From NCBI RefSeq assembly GCF_001428365.1, contig NZ_LMSH01000001.1, forward strand, positions 607,255 through 671,254: a DNA stretch of 64,000 nucleotides. Reading direction: 5' to 3'. A program made the translations under genes and the position numbers. Source of the stretch: Arthrobacter sp. Soil763. GTDB taxonomy: Bacteria > Actinomycetota > Actinomycetes > Actinomycetales > Micrococcaceae. Under the pieces are notes generated by a model, which ran no database searches, was not told the origin of the DNA, and saw nothing but the letters and a program-made list of their open reading frames with translations. This document shows positions 28,159 through 36,840 of the stretch, one piece after another (within the stretch, counting starts at the first letter, position 1; each line of letters begins with the position of its first letter).

Positions 28159-29141
28159 GCGTCCACCTCCTGCCGCGGGCTGCCCGTGCGCAGCTGGGGG
28201 AGGACACGCTCGGCGAAGGCGTCGATGAAGGGCGCCTGCTGCTGTCCGACGAAGTGCAGGTACAGCTCGTCGAAGCCGAGCTCCAGGTAGTCGGCCAGCC
28301 ATTGGGCGTGTTGCCCGGTCTCAGCCGAGACGTTGACGACTTTGCGCACCTGCTCCGGGCCGACGTCGGCGCTGACCGCGTCAAAGTGCGCCGCAGTGGC
28401 GAGGTCCCAGGGAACCGGGGGACTGAAGACGTTGCTGCGCCACTGGTCCATCGCGACCGCCAGGGCCTCCTGTTCGGTCGGGGCCCAGGACAGGTGGACC
28501 TGCAGCACGGCCTTGCCCAGGCCGCCGGCGTCCCGGTAGGCGGCGAGCATGTCGCGCAGCTTCGTCGCAGGCTGGTTGATGGTCACCAACCCGTCCGCCC
28601 AGGCCGCCGCGCGGCCGGCGGTCTCCACGCTGACCGCCGGGGCGATCAGCGGCGGTTTGATCTCCGGCACGTCCCAGAGCCGGGCCTGCTCCACGGTGAC
28701 CAGGCCGTGGTGGGTCACCTCCTCGCCGGCATGGAGCCGGCGGATGACCTGCACGCACTCCTCGAGCCGGCGCTGGCGGGTCTCCTTGCCCGGCCACGCA
28801 TCCCCGGTGACGTGTTCGTTCATGTTCTCGCCGCTGCCCGGGGCCATCCAGAAGCGGCCCGGGAACATGTCCGCCAGCGTCGCGGAGGCGTGCGCGATGA
28901 TGGCGGGATGGTAGCGCTGGCCGGGGGCCGTCACCACGCCGAACCGAAGGTTCGTGGTGGCCAGGGCGGCGCCGAGCCAGGACCAGGCGAAGCCGGAGTG
29001 CCCCTGCCGGGCAGACCACGGCTCGATGTGGTCCGAACACATCGCGGCGTCGAAGCCCGCCTGTTCCGCCAGCTGCACGTCCTGAAGCAGCTGGCCCGGG
29101 CTGATTTGCTCGTGTGAGGCGTGGAAGCCGAGGGTAGCCAT
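28155..29141 (-). CDS. LLM-class F420-dependent oxidoreductase
   Basis: A 328-residue luciferase-like TIM-barrel oxidoreductase of the subgroup commonly annotated TIGR03885 (starts MATLGFHASHEQISPGQLLQDVQLAEQAGFD; contains GSGENMNEHVTG). Such actinobacterial enzymes generally use coenzyme F420. It is translationally coupled to the GH13 enzyme. The substrate is unknown; the recurring pairing suggests an oxidoreductive step on a sugar or glycoside (inference). Confidence 0.8.
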   Translation of the reverse strand: MATLGFHASHEQISPGQLLQDVQLAEQAGFDAAMCSDHIEPWSARQGHSGFAWSWLGAALATTNLRFGVVTAPGQRYHPAIIAHASATLADMFPGRFWMAPGSGENMNEHVTGDAWPGKETRQRRLEECVQVIRRLHAGEEVTHHGLVTVEQARLWDVPEIKPPLIAPAVSVETAGRAAAWADGLVTINQPATKLRDMLAAYRDAGGLGKAVLQVHLSWAPTEQEALAVAMDQWRSNVFSPPVPWDLATAAHFDAVSADVGPEQVRKVVNVSAETGQHAQWLADYLELGFDELYLHFVGQQQAPFIDAFAERVLPQLRTGSPRQEVDA

Positions 29142-29248
29142 CGTCTATGTCTACCGTCCGGCTTTGGGTCTGTCGAGGAATTGGCCGCCGGCAGGGTGAG
29201 GCCCCCCGGGGATCGACGGGGAGGGGAAGGCGCGCCAGAATGGGGCCT

Positions 29249-30325
29249 ATGCAACTGCCCGTGATGCCCCCGGTCGCGCCGATGCTCGCCAAAGCGGTGA
29301 GCGGCCTGCCCGAGGGGGCGATGAATTTCGAACCCAAATGGGACGGTTTCCGCTCCATCATCTTCCGCGACGGCGACGAGGTGGAGATCGGCAGCCGCAA
29401 CGGCAAACCCCTGACGCGGTACTTCCCCGAGCTCGTGGATTCCCTGAAGTCGAACCTCCCCGAACGCTGCGTGGTCGACGGCGAGATCGTCCTGGTCCGG
29501 GCACCGGGCGACCGCCTGGACTTCGATGCGCTGCAGCAGCGGATCCACCCCGCCGCCAGCCGGGTCCGGCTGCTGGCCGAGCAGACCCCCGCGAGCTTTG
29601 TCGCCTTCGACCTGCTGGCCCTCGACGACGAGGACTACACCGGCCGCCCGTTCCAGGAGCGCCGGGCGGCGCTGGAGCGCGCGCTGGCGGACAGTGCGGC
29701 GCCGGTGCACCTGACCGCCGCGACCCGGGACCGGGAGACCGCGAGCCTGTGGTTCCGGCAGTTCGAGGGCGCCGGGCTGGACGGGATCGTGGCCAAGCCG
29801 CTGGACGGGCCCTACCAGCCGGACAAGCGCACCATGTTCAAGGTCAAGCATGAACGCACCGCCGACTGTGTGCTGGCCGGCTACCGCGTGCACACCTCCG
29901 GGGCGGACCGGATCGGGTCGCTGCTGCTGGGGCTCTACAACGACGAGGGGGTACTGGCCAGCGTGGGGGTCGTCGGCGCCTTCCCGATGCAGCGGCGCAA
30001 GGAGCTGTTCGAGGAACTCCAGCCGCTGGTGACCGACTTTGAGGACCACCCGTGGGCCTGGGCGAGGCAGGAGGAAGGTTCCCGGACCCCGCGCAACGCC
30101 GAGGGCAGCCGCTGGAGCGGCGGCAAGGACCTGAGTTTCACGCCGCTGCGGCCGGAGCGGGTCCTCGAAGTGAAGTACGACCACATGGAGGGCGAGCGGT
30201 TCCGGCACACCACCCAATTCGTCCGTTGGCGCCCGGACCGGGACCCGGCCTCCTGCACTTACGCCCAGCTGGAGGAACCGGTCAGCTACGACCTCGCCGC
30301 CGTGCTCGGCGCCGCCGGCCGCTAG
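29249..30325 (+). CDS. ligC: ATP-dependent DNA ligase, LigC type
   Basis: A 358-residue ligase, the same length as mycobacterial LigC, beginning with the LigC-typical MQLPVMPPV. The nucleotidyltransferase domain has Lys30 in KWDGFR (motif I), and the C-terminal OB domain begins near residue 210. LigC-type enzymes seal nicks in auxiliary repair such as excision repair. The ATG at 29249 is chosen by this homology; ATG 29240 is nearby. This is unrelated to the lignin-pathway dehydrogenase that shares the LigC name. Confidence 0.9.
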   Translation: MQLPVMPPVAPMLAKAVSGLPEGAMNFEPKWDGFRSIIFRDGDEVEIGSRNGKPLTRYFPELVDSLKSNLPERCVVDGEIVLVRAPGDRLDFDALQQRIHPAASRVRLLAEQTPASFVAFDLLALDDEDYTGRPFQERRAALERALADSAAPVHLTAATRDRETASLWFRQFEGAGLDGIVAKPLDGPYQPDKRTMFKVKHERTADCVLAGYRVHTSGADRIGSLLLGLYNDEGVLASVGVVGAFPMQRRKELFEELQPLVTDFEDHPWAWARQEEGSRTPRNAEGSRWSGGKDLSFTPLRPERVLEVKYDHMEGERFRHTTQFVRWRPDRDPASCTYAQLEEPVSYDLAAVLGAAGR

Positions 30326-30415
30326 GCCCGCCGCCGGCACCCGCTCCCGGGTCTGCCGCCGCCGGGCCGGACGCTCCCGCCCGGTTACTGCCGCAGCCGG
30401 GCCCCGACACGCGGA

Positions 30416-30450
30416 AAAGCCCGGCGTGTTCGGTGAACATGCCGGGCTTT
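30416..30450. terminator. Bidirectional terminator between ligC and the MFS gene
   Basis: AAAGCCCGGC (30416-30425) pairs with GCCGGGCTTT (30441-30450), with further pairing in the loop. A- and T-rich ends on both sides suit termination from either direction between these convergent genes. Confidence 0.8.
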
Positions 30451-30491
30451 CCGGGAGGTAACTGGGCGGGAACGCCCGGCAGTGCCGGGGG

Positions 30492-31811
30492 TCAGCGCAG
30501 GCCGAGCTCCTTAGTGGGCACCTTGAAGGTCTCCTTCGCCGTCAGCGCCGAGATGGCGGCGATGGCGCAGATGATGCCGGTGAAGATGGTGATCTGGACC
30601 CAGCCGCCGGGCTTGATGCCGCCCATGGCCGCCACGATCGCCGGGGCGAAGCCGGCCATCAGGAAGCCGAGCTGGGTGCCGATGGCCAGGCCGGAGAAGC
30701 GGACCTTCGTGCTGAACATCTCCGCGTAGAAGGAGGGCCAGACGGCGTTGGAGGCTGCGTACCCGAAGGAAAAGAAACCGATCGCGGCCAGGAACATCAG
30801 CGGGACGCTGCCGGATTCGAGGCTGAGCAGGAACACCGGCGTCAGCACCGCGCTGGCCAGCGCACCGTAGATGAAGACGGGCTTGCGGCCGATCCGGTCG
30901 GCCAGCTTGCCGAACAGCGGCTGGGTGCCGAGGGCCACGAGGTTCGCACCGACGACGAGCCAGAGCGTGACGGTGCCGTCCACGTTGGCGACGTTCTTGG
31001 CGTAGCTGATCGCGAGGGTGCCGAACACGGTGGAGACGGCGGCAATGAATGCGCAGGCGACCACGCGCAGCACGTCGCGCCAGTGGTGCTTGAGCAGGTC
31101 GGCAACGGGGAGCTTCGAAATCTGGGCGGACTTCTGCGCTTCCTCGAAGGCCGGCGGCTCGTGCAGGGTGCGGCGGATGAAGAACGCGACCACCACGACG
31201 ACGGCGCTGAGCCAGAACGGGATACGCCAGCCGATGCCGTACTTCAGGTCATCCGGAAGGGCCAGGACGGGGATGAAGACCAGGGCGGCGAGGATCTGGC
31301 CGCCCTGGGTGCCGGTCAGGGTCCAGGAGGTGAAGAAGGAGCGGCGGTTGTCCGGGGCGTGCTCGAGGGTCATGGAGGAGGCGCCGGCCTGCTCGCCGGC
31401 AGCGGAGAGGCCCTGGCAGAGGCGGGCCACCACGAGCAGGGCCGGAGCCCACCAGCCGACGGTCTTGAAGTCCGGCAGGCAGCCGATGATGAACGTGGAG
31501 GCGCCCATCAGCAGCAGCGTGAACATTAGGACCTTGCGGCGGCCCACCCGGTCACCGAAGTGGCCCAGGATGACGGCGCCGACCGGGCGCGCCACGTAGG
31601 CGAAGCCGAAGGTGGCGAAGGACATGATCGCGGCGTTGGCGTCGGCGTCCGGGAAGAAGACCTTCGGGAAGATCAGGGCCGCTGCCGACCCGAAGATGAA
31701 GAAGTCGTAGTACTCGACGGCGCTGCCGAGGAAGCTGGCAACGGCCGCCTTCTTTGGGGTCCCGGCCGGTGTGGCAGTGCCCGGGGTCGTAGACGGGAGT
31801 GTCTGGCTCAT
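30492..31811 (-). CDS. MFS metabolite:proton symporter, ShiA-like (shikimate/quinate uptake)
   Basis: A 439-residue, 12-helix major facilitator of the metabolite:H+ symporter family. The start KKAAVASFLGSAVEYYDFFIFGSAAALIFPKVFFP and the loop GHFGDRVGRRKVLM are family signatures, repeated as GKLADRIGRKPVFI in the second half. Its neighbours, the IclR regulator and the quinate/shikimate genes, make shikimate or quinate (or a related aromatic precursor) the probable substrate. A ribosome-binding site AAGGAA precedes the ATG. Confidence 0.87.
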   Translation of the reverse strand: MSQTLPSTTPGTATPAGTPKKAAVASFLGSAVEYYDFFIFGSAAALIFPKVFFPDADANAAIMSFATFGFAYVARPVGAVILGHFGDRVGRRKVLMFTLLLMGASTFIIGCLPDFKTVGWWAPALLVVARLCQGLSAAGEQAGASSMTLEHAPDNRRSFFTSWTLTGTQGGQILAALVFIPVLALPDDLKYGIGWRIPFWLSAVVVVVAFFIRRTLHEPPAFEEAQKSAQISKLPVADLLKHHWRDVLRVVACAFIAAVSTVFGTLAISYAKNVANVDGTVTLWLVVGANLVALGTQPLFGKLADRIGRKPVFIYGALASAVLTPVFLLSLESGSVPLMFLAAIGFFSFGYAASNAVWPSFYAEMFSTKVRFSGLAIGTQLGFLMAGFAPAIVAAMGGIKPGGWVQITIFTGIICAIAAISALTAKETFKVPTKELGLR

Positions 31812-31926
31812 GGTGTTCCTTTGATGTGACGACGTTGTCGCTGATGGATCGGAAAGGTCCAGCCGGCCGGTGGCTTCAGTGGTGCCGCAGCCGGTGGACC
31901 GAAGAATAGACCCGGACTAGTAGCCG

Positions 31927-32023
31927 CATTGTGGGAGCTACTTGTGCGATGTAGCAAGCATGGCTGTGAGCGTCATCACTTGTCAATAAAAATAATCATC
32001 ATCTAGCAATAGCTCTCACAATG
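31927..32023. promoter_or_regulatory. Divergent promoter with a 14-bp inverted repeat (IclR-type operator pair)
   Basis: CATTGTGGGAGCTA (31927-31940) and TAGCTCTCACAATG (32010-32023) are inverted copies with one mismatch, 69 bp apart, in an unusually AT-rich 227-bp gap between the MFS and iclR genes. The right copy ends 15 bp before the iclR ATG, which fits autorepression. Confidence 0.6.
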
Positions 32024-32038
32024 TGGCAACATCGAGTC

Positions 32039-32914
32039 ATGAGTGTGAACCAAGACACAACCTCTGACACCATGACGGCTGGGCCTGACGCCGCCGCCGG
32101 GAACGCCCCGGCGGGGCAGTCCGACGTCCCGGTGAAGGCCGCCCGCCAGCCCAAGGAGGATGCCCGCACCGACATGGTGGGCAAGGCGCTGGGCCTGCTG
32201 GTCCTGCTGGGGGAGGAACCGCGCGGCGCCAGCGCAGCCGAACTCTCCCGCCGCGCGGAGCTGCCGTTCAGCACCACCTACCGGCTGCTCGGCTCGCTGA
32301 CCCGGGACGGCTTTGTCGACTACGAGCCGGACGGCCGCCGCTACCACCTGGGCCTGCGGGTGTTCCAGCTGGGCCAGCGGGTCTCCAACCACCACGGCTT
32401 CGCCGGTACGGCGCTGCCGATCCTGCGGCGCGTCACGGAGGAGACCGGCGAGGCCACCATCCTGTCCGTGCGTGACGGCGTGCACCACCTGACGGTCAAC
32501 AAGGTGGACGGGCCGCAGACCTTCCGGGTGACCTCCGACCCCGGGCATCTCGGAGCCCTGCACACGACGTCCGTGGGGAAGGCGCTGGTCGCCTTCGCCG
32601 ACGACGCCACCCGGCACCAGCTGGTGGAGGAGCTGGACCTGGAGCCGTTGACGGGCCGCTCGATCACGGACCGCGATGTCTTCCGGGCCGAGATTGAGCT
32701 GGTGCGGCAGCGCGGCTACGCGACCATGGACGAGGAAAACGAGCTGGGGATGCGCGCCGTCGCCGTGCCGGTCTTCAACTCCCAGGGCCACGCCTTCGCC
32801 TCCCTGGCCACGGCCGTCCCGGTGTTCCGGATGAGCATGGAGGCCCTGATCGCCCTCGTGCCGCTGCTGCAGGCGGCCGCCGCCGAGCTTTCCGCCCGGC
32901 TCCCGCAGCAATGA
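32039..32914 (+). CDS. IclR-family regulator of quinate/shikimate uptake and use
   Basis: A 291-residue IclR protein. It has a long disordered N-terminus (about 1-40), a winged helix (about 45-105: LLVLLGEEPRGASAAELSRRAELPFSTTYRLLGSL) and a C-terminal ligand-binding domain with GALHTTSVGKALVAF. The ATG at 32039 gives this length; a frame to 32021 would enter the operator. It is divergent from the MFS importer and upstream of the shikimate dehydrogenase operon, so it probably senses shikimate, quinate or protocatechuate. Confidence 0.87.
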   Translation: MSVNQDTTSDTMTAGPDAAAGNAPAGQSDVPVKAARQPKEDARTDMVGKALGLLVLLGEEPRGASAAELSRRAELPFSTTYRLLGSLTRDGFVDYEPDGRRYHLGLRVFQLGQRVSNHHGFAGTALPILRRVTEETGEATILSVRDGVHHLTVNKVDGPQTFRVTSDPGHLGALHTTSVGKALVAFADDATRHQLVEELDLEPLTGRSITDRDVFRAEIELVRQRGYATMDEENELGMRAVAVPVFNSQGHAFASLATAVPVFRMSMEALIALVPLLQAAAAELSARLPQQ

Positions 32915-32957
32915 CGCCGCCCCGGCCGCCCCGGCCGGCCAGGCGCCGTCATCTAAT

Positions 32958-32972
32958 GTTCGCAATAAGAAC
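32958..32972 (+). promoter_or_regulatory. GTTC-N7-GAAC operator upstream of the shikimate operon
   Basis: GTTCGCAATAAGAAC is a 15-bp dyad of the type bound by IclR regulators of aromatic acid pathways. Two overlapping ACATGT elements follow at 32982-32995. It lies about 100 bp upstream of the dehydrogenase start. Confidence 0.55.
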
Positions 32973-33074
32973 ATCAGTGCAACATGTGAACATGTGCGGT
33001 ACTGTAACCCCTATCACCCCGTCCGCCGCGTCCTGCGCGGTGAACCAGGTGCTGTTGTCAAAGGAGCTAGACGG

Positions 33075-33956
33075 ATGAGCAATCGGGCAGAGTCCTTCCT
33101 CATAGGCCTCGTGGGTGATGGCGTGACGCCCTCGCTCACCCCGCCCATGCACGAACGCGAAGGCGATGTGCAGGGCCTCCGGTACCTTTACCGCCCCATC
33201 GACCTGGCCGAGCTCGGGCTCCCGGGCGAGGCGGTCGGTGAACTCCTGACCGGCGCCCACCGGCTGGGGTTCAACGGCCTGAACATCACCCACCCGTGCA
33301 AGCAGCTCGTGCTCGACCACCTCGATGAAATCTCCCCGGACGCCCGCCGGCTCGGAGCGGTCAACACCGTGACCATCCGGGACGGCCGCTTCATCGGGCA
33401 CAACACCGACTTCTCCGGCTTCGCCTCGGCGCTCGCCGCCGGCCTTCCGGGCGCCCGGCTGGACCGCGTCGTGCAACTCGGCGCCGGCGGCGCCGGGTCC
33501 GCCGTCGCCTACGCGCTGCTCACCGCGGGTGTCCGCCGGCTCGACCTCGTGGACACCGATCCGGAGCGGTGCGCGGCCCGGGCCGCCGAGCTGGCCGACT
33601 TCTTCCCGCACGCCGTCGTGGAGGCGCGGACGACGGCGGACCTGGCGGAGCTGATGCCCCTCGCCGACGGGCTGGTGCACTGCACCCCTGTGGGTATGGC
33701 CGCCCACCCCGGCGTTCCGCTGGACCTCGCCCTGCTGGAACCGCGGCACTGGGTTGCCGACATCGTGTACCGGCCGATCGAGACCGAGCTGGTGCGCGAG
33801 GCCCGGGCCAGGGGCTGCGACGTGCTCGACGGCGGCCGGATGGCCGTCGGCCAGGCGGCCGACGCGTTCCGGATCTTCACCGGCCTGGAGGCCGACGCCG
33901 ACCGGATGCGCGCGCACTTCCTGGAACTCGTCGCGGCCGAGGAGGTGGCCGCCTGA
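33075..33956 (+). CDS. Quinate/shikimate dehydrogenase (catabolic AroE homologue)
   Basis: A 293-residue enzyme oxidising shikimate (and possibly quinate) to 3-dehydroshikimate or 3-dehydroquinate with NAD(P). The substrate-binding Lys is in NITHPCKQ and the Asp in NTDFSGF; the Rossmann loop is GAGGAGSAVA. The THPCKQ form is typical of actinobacterial catabolic dehydrogenases rather than biosynthetic AroE. The ATG at 33075 has AAGGAG upstream. The stop overlaps the dehydratase start, so the two act in sequence. Confidence 0.88.
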   Translation: MSNRAESFLIGLVGDGVTPSLTPPMHEREGDVQGLRYLYRPIDLAELGLPGEAVGELLTGAHRLGFNGLNITHPCKQLVLDHLDEISPDARRLGAVNTVTIRDGRFIGHNTDFSGFASALAAGLPGARLDRVVQLGAGGAGSAVAYALLTAGVRRLDLVDTDPERCAARAAELADFFPHAVVEARTTADLAELMPLADGLVHCTPVGMAAHPGVPLDLALLEPRHWVADIVYRPIETELVREARARGCDVLDGGRMAVGQAADAFRIFTGLEADADRMRAHFLELVAAEEVAA

Positions 33957-35893
33957 TGCGCACCGGAATTGCCACGGTTTGCCTCTCCGGCACGCTGAAG
34001 GAAAAGATGCAGGCCTGCGCCGTCGCGGGCTTCGACGGAATCGAGATCTTCGAACAAGACCTCGTGACCTCCTCGCTCAGCCCGGAGGAGATCCGCGCGC
34101 TGGCCGCCGACCTGGGCCTGAGCCTTGACCTCTACCAGCCGTTCCGCGACTTCGATTCCGTCCCGGAAGAACTGCTCGAGGCCAACCTGCGCCGCGCCGA
34201 CGCCAAGTTCCGGCTCATGTCCCGGCTGGGCATGGACACCATCCTGGTCTGCTCCAACGTGGCCACCGCCAGCATCGACGACGACGGGCTGCGCGCGGAC
34301 CAGCTCTCCCGGCTTGCCGCCCTCGCCGGCGACCACGGCGTCAGGGTCGCCTACGAGGCCCTGGCCTGGGGCCGGTACGTCAACGACTACGAACACGCCC
34401 ACCGCCTGGTGGAACTGGTGGACCACCCGAACCTCGGCACCTGCCTGGACTCCTTCCACATCCTGTCCCGGGACTGGGACACCGCCCCGATCGAGCGGTA
34501 CAACCCGGAGAAAATCTTCTTCGTCCAGGTTGCGGACGCCCCCAAGCTGTCGATGGACGTGCTGTCCTGGAGCCGGCACCACCGCGTCTTCCCGGGCGAA
34601 GGACAGTTCGAGCTCGCCAAGTTCATGGGCCACGTTGCCCGGGCCGGCTACTCCGGACCGGTCTCGCTCGAGGTCTTCAACGACGTCTTCCGGCAGTCCG
34701 ACGTCGAACGCACCGCGGTGGACGCCATGCGCTCGCTGATCTGGCTCGAGGAGCAAAGCGCCAAGTGGCTGGACGCGAACCCGGCCCCGGCGGGCACCCC
34801 CGGCGCCGGGCGGCGACGGTACCCGATGGAACTGTCCACCCTGCCCCGGGTGGCGGAGCCGGCCGGCTTCAACTTTGCCGAGGTCCGGGCCGCCGACACC
34901 GCCGCGCTGGAGACCCTCCTGGGCCGGCTCGGGTTCGCCTTCAACGGCCGCCACCGGACCAAGAATGTGCAATTGTGGACCATGGGCCACGCACGCGTGA
35001 TCATCAACGAGGAAGCCCCCGCCGCCGCGGAGACCGCCATCGCCGCGGTCGGCTTCGACGTCGATTCCCCCGTCATCGCGGCCGCGCGGGCCCAACAGCT
35101 CCGGGCCCCGGCGGTGCCGCGCAAGAGCCAGGCGGACGAGGAAGTCTTCCAAGGCTTCGCGGCCCCCGACTCCACCGAGGTCTTCCTCTGCCAGGGCAGC
35201 GACGACGGCACCGCCGCCTGGGTCGCGGAATTCGGCCCGGCGGGCCAGGACACCGCCGGCCAGGACACCGCCGCCGGCCCGTCCGGCGCCCGGAACGCCG
35301 TGATCGACCACGTCAACCTGGCCCAGCCATGGCAGCACTTCGACGAGGCCGTCCTCTTCTACACCAGCGCCCTGGCGTTGGAACCGCAGCCGTACGCCGA
35401 GGTCGCAAGCCCCACCGGCCTGGTCCGCTCCCAGGTGATGACCACCGGCGACCGGGGCGTGCGGCTGGTGCTCAACCTGGCGCCGCTGCTGCAGCAGGAG
35501 GGCGCCCACGGGTCCGGGAAGCCCGGAACCGCGGCCGCGCGGCCGACCTACCAGGAGCACGTCGCCTTCGCCGTGGACGACCTGGTGGCCACGGCCCGCG
35601 CCGCCCGAGGCCGCGGCCTGGAGTTCCTCCCCATCCCGGCGAACTACTACGAAGACCTCGACGCACGCTTCGCGCTGGACCCGGAGTTCCTGGCCACCCT
35701 CCGCGAACTTGACCTGCTTTACGACCGCGACGCCGACGGCGAGTTCCTGCACTTCTACACCGCCACGGTCGGCAGCGTGTTCTTCGAAATGGTCGAGCGG
35801 CGCGGCGCCTACGACGGGTACGGGGCCCCCAACGCCCCGGTCCGGCACGCCGTCCAGTACGACCACCTGCACCAGCTCAAACTCACCGCCTGA
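33956..35893 (+). CDS. 3-Dehydroshikimate dehydratase fused to an HPPD-like VOC domain (QsuB-like)
   Basis: A 645-residue two-domain protein. The N-terminal AP-endonuclease-type TIM barrel (about 1-270) converts 3-dehydroshikimate to protocatechuate; metal ligands are suggested by the Glu in VAYEALAWGR, CLDSFH and SLEVFND. The C-terminal region (about 300-640) resembles 4-hydroxyphenylpyruvate dioxygenase VOC folds (IDHVNLAQP, EHVAFAVDDL, FFEMVERRGAYDGYGAPNAP). This is the QsuB/QuiC1 architecture. The role of the second domain is not clear from sequence. It links the quinate/shikimate steps to the adjacent protocatechuate genes. Confidence 0.88.
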   Translation: MRTGIATVCLSGTLKEKMQACAVAGFDGIEIFEQDLVTSSLSPEEIRALAADLGLSLDLYQPFRDFDSVPEELLEANLRRADAKFRLMSRLGMDTILVCSNVATASIDDDGLRADQLSRLAALAGDHGVRVAYEALAWGRYVNDYEHAHRLVELVDHPNLGTCLDSFHILSRDWDTAPIERYNPEKIFFVQVADAPKLSMDVLSWSRHHRVFPGEGQFELAKFMGHVARAGYSGPVSLEVFNDVFRQSDVERTAVDAMRSLIWLEEQSAKWLDANPAPAGTPGAGRRRYPMELSTLPRVAEPAGFNFAEVRAADTAALETLLGRLGFAFNGRHRTKNVQLWTMGHARVIINEEAPAAAETAIAAVGFDVDSPVIAAARAQQLRAPAVPRKSQADEEVFQGFAAPDSTEVFLCQGSDDGTAAWVAEFGPAGQDTAGQDTAAGPSGARNAVIDHVNLAQPWQHFDEAVLFYTSALALEPQPYAEVASPTGLVRSQVMTTGDRGVRLVLNLAPLLQQEGAHGSGKPGTAAARPTYQEHVAFAVDDLVATARAARGRGLEFLPIPANYYEDLDARFALDPEFLATLRELDLLYDRDADGEFLHFYTATVGSVFFEMVERRGAYDGYGAPNAPVRHAVQYDHLHQLKLTA

Positions 35894-35931
35894 CCGCCCG
35901 GCCAGGACCACCACCACGAAAGGAGGCTGCT

Positions 35932-36840
35932 GTGCCCGAAGAAATCAACCTCGAAATATTCAACGCGGACCCGCTCACCGAGGACGTGTCCGACGCAGCG
36001 CCCGAGGCAGCACCGCAGGCCGCCACCAAGGCCGTCCCGGCCCTGGACACCGCCGCGGAATCACAGCAGATCCTCAGTGACGAGATGAAGGCGCTCGGCG
36101 ACGCTTACGCGCAGGCCCTGCAAAACGGCGCCCCGGCGGAGATCCAGCCCCGGCTGGACTACCCGCCGTACCGCAGCAGCATCCTGCGGCACCCGACCAA
36201 GAGCCTGCAGCACGCGGACCCGGAAACCATCGAGCTGCACTCGCCGGCGTTCGGACACATGGACGTGCACGCCCTGGAATCGGACCTCACCATCCAGCAC
36301 AACGGGGAACCCCTGGGCGAACGGATCCTGGTCTCCGGCCGCGTCCTGGACGGCGACGGCCGCCCGGTGGCCGGCCAGCTGGTGGAGATCTGGCAGGCCA
36401 ACTCCTCCGGACGGTACATCCACAAGCGGGACCAGCACCCCGCCCCGCTCGACCCGAACTTCACCGGCGTCGGCCGCTGCATCACCGGGGCGGACGGTTC
36501 CTACAGCTTCACCACGATCAAGCCCGGCGCCTACCCCTGGAAGAACCACCTGAACGCCTGGCGGCCGGCACACATCCACTTCTCGCTGTTCGGCCGCGAG
36601 TTCACGCAGCGGATCGTGACGCAGATGTACTTCCCCGGCGACCCGCTCTTCGCCCTCGACCCGATCTACCAGTCGATCGTGGACCAGGACGCCCGGGACC
36701 GGCTGGTGGCCACGTACAACCACGAGCAGACCAAGCCGGAGTGGGCCCTGGCCTACAACTGGGACATCGTCCTGACCGGCTCCAAACGGACCTGGACCGA
36801 AAACGAGGCACTTGGCGCGGAAGGTGACGACCATGAGTAA
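35932..36840 (+). CDS. pcaH: Protocatechuate 3,4-dioxygenase beta subunit
   Basis: A 302-residue intradiol dioxygenase subunit binding the non-haem Fe(III). The ligands Tyr, Tyr, His, His are visible as SGRYIHK, PGAYPWKN and PAHIHF. It opens protocatechuate to 3-carboxy-cis,cis-muconate with PcaG. About 55 N-terminal residues, acidic and Ala-rich, exceed the usual length of about 240. The GTG start has a perfect AAGGAGG site. The gene overlaps pcaG by 8 nt. Confidence 0.95.
   Translation: MPEEINLEIFNADPLTEDVSDAAPEAAPQAATKAVPALDTAAESQQILSDEMKALGDAYAQALQNGAPAEIQPRLDYPPYRSSILRHPTKSLQHADPETIELHSPAFGHMDVHALESDLTIQHNGEPLGERILVSGRVLDGDGRPVAGQLVEIWQANSSGRYIHKRDQHPAPLDPNFTGVGRCITGADGSYSFTTIKPGAYPWKNHLNAWRPAHIHFSLFGREFTQRIVTQMYFPGDPLFALDPIYQSIVDQDARDRLVATYNHEQTKPEWALAYNWDIVLTGSKRTWTENEALGAEGDDHE

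Noticed and set aside
28159..28302. Longer N-terminus for the GH13 enzyme.
   Set aside because: The extra 48 residues are Arg/Ala-rich and read through the end of the LLM gene; ATG 28158 has GGAGG and homologous residues begin there.
29249..30325. Reading the ligase as part of the lignin pathway because of the LigC name.
   Set aside because: KWDGFR and length identify an ATP-dependent DNA ligase; the lignin-pathway LigC is an unrelated dehydrogenase.
33075..33956. Biosynthetic shikimate dehydrogenase (aroE).
   Set aside because: The NITHPCKQ motif, overlap with the 3-dehydroshikimate dehydratase and adjacent pca genes point to catabolism.
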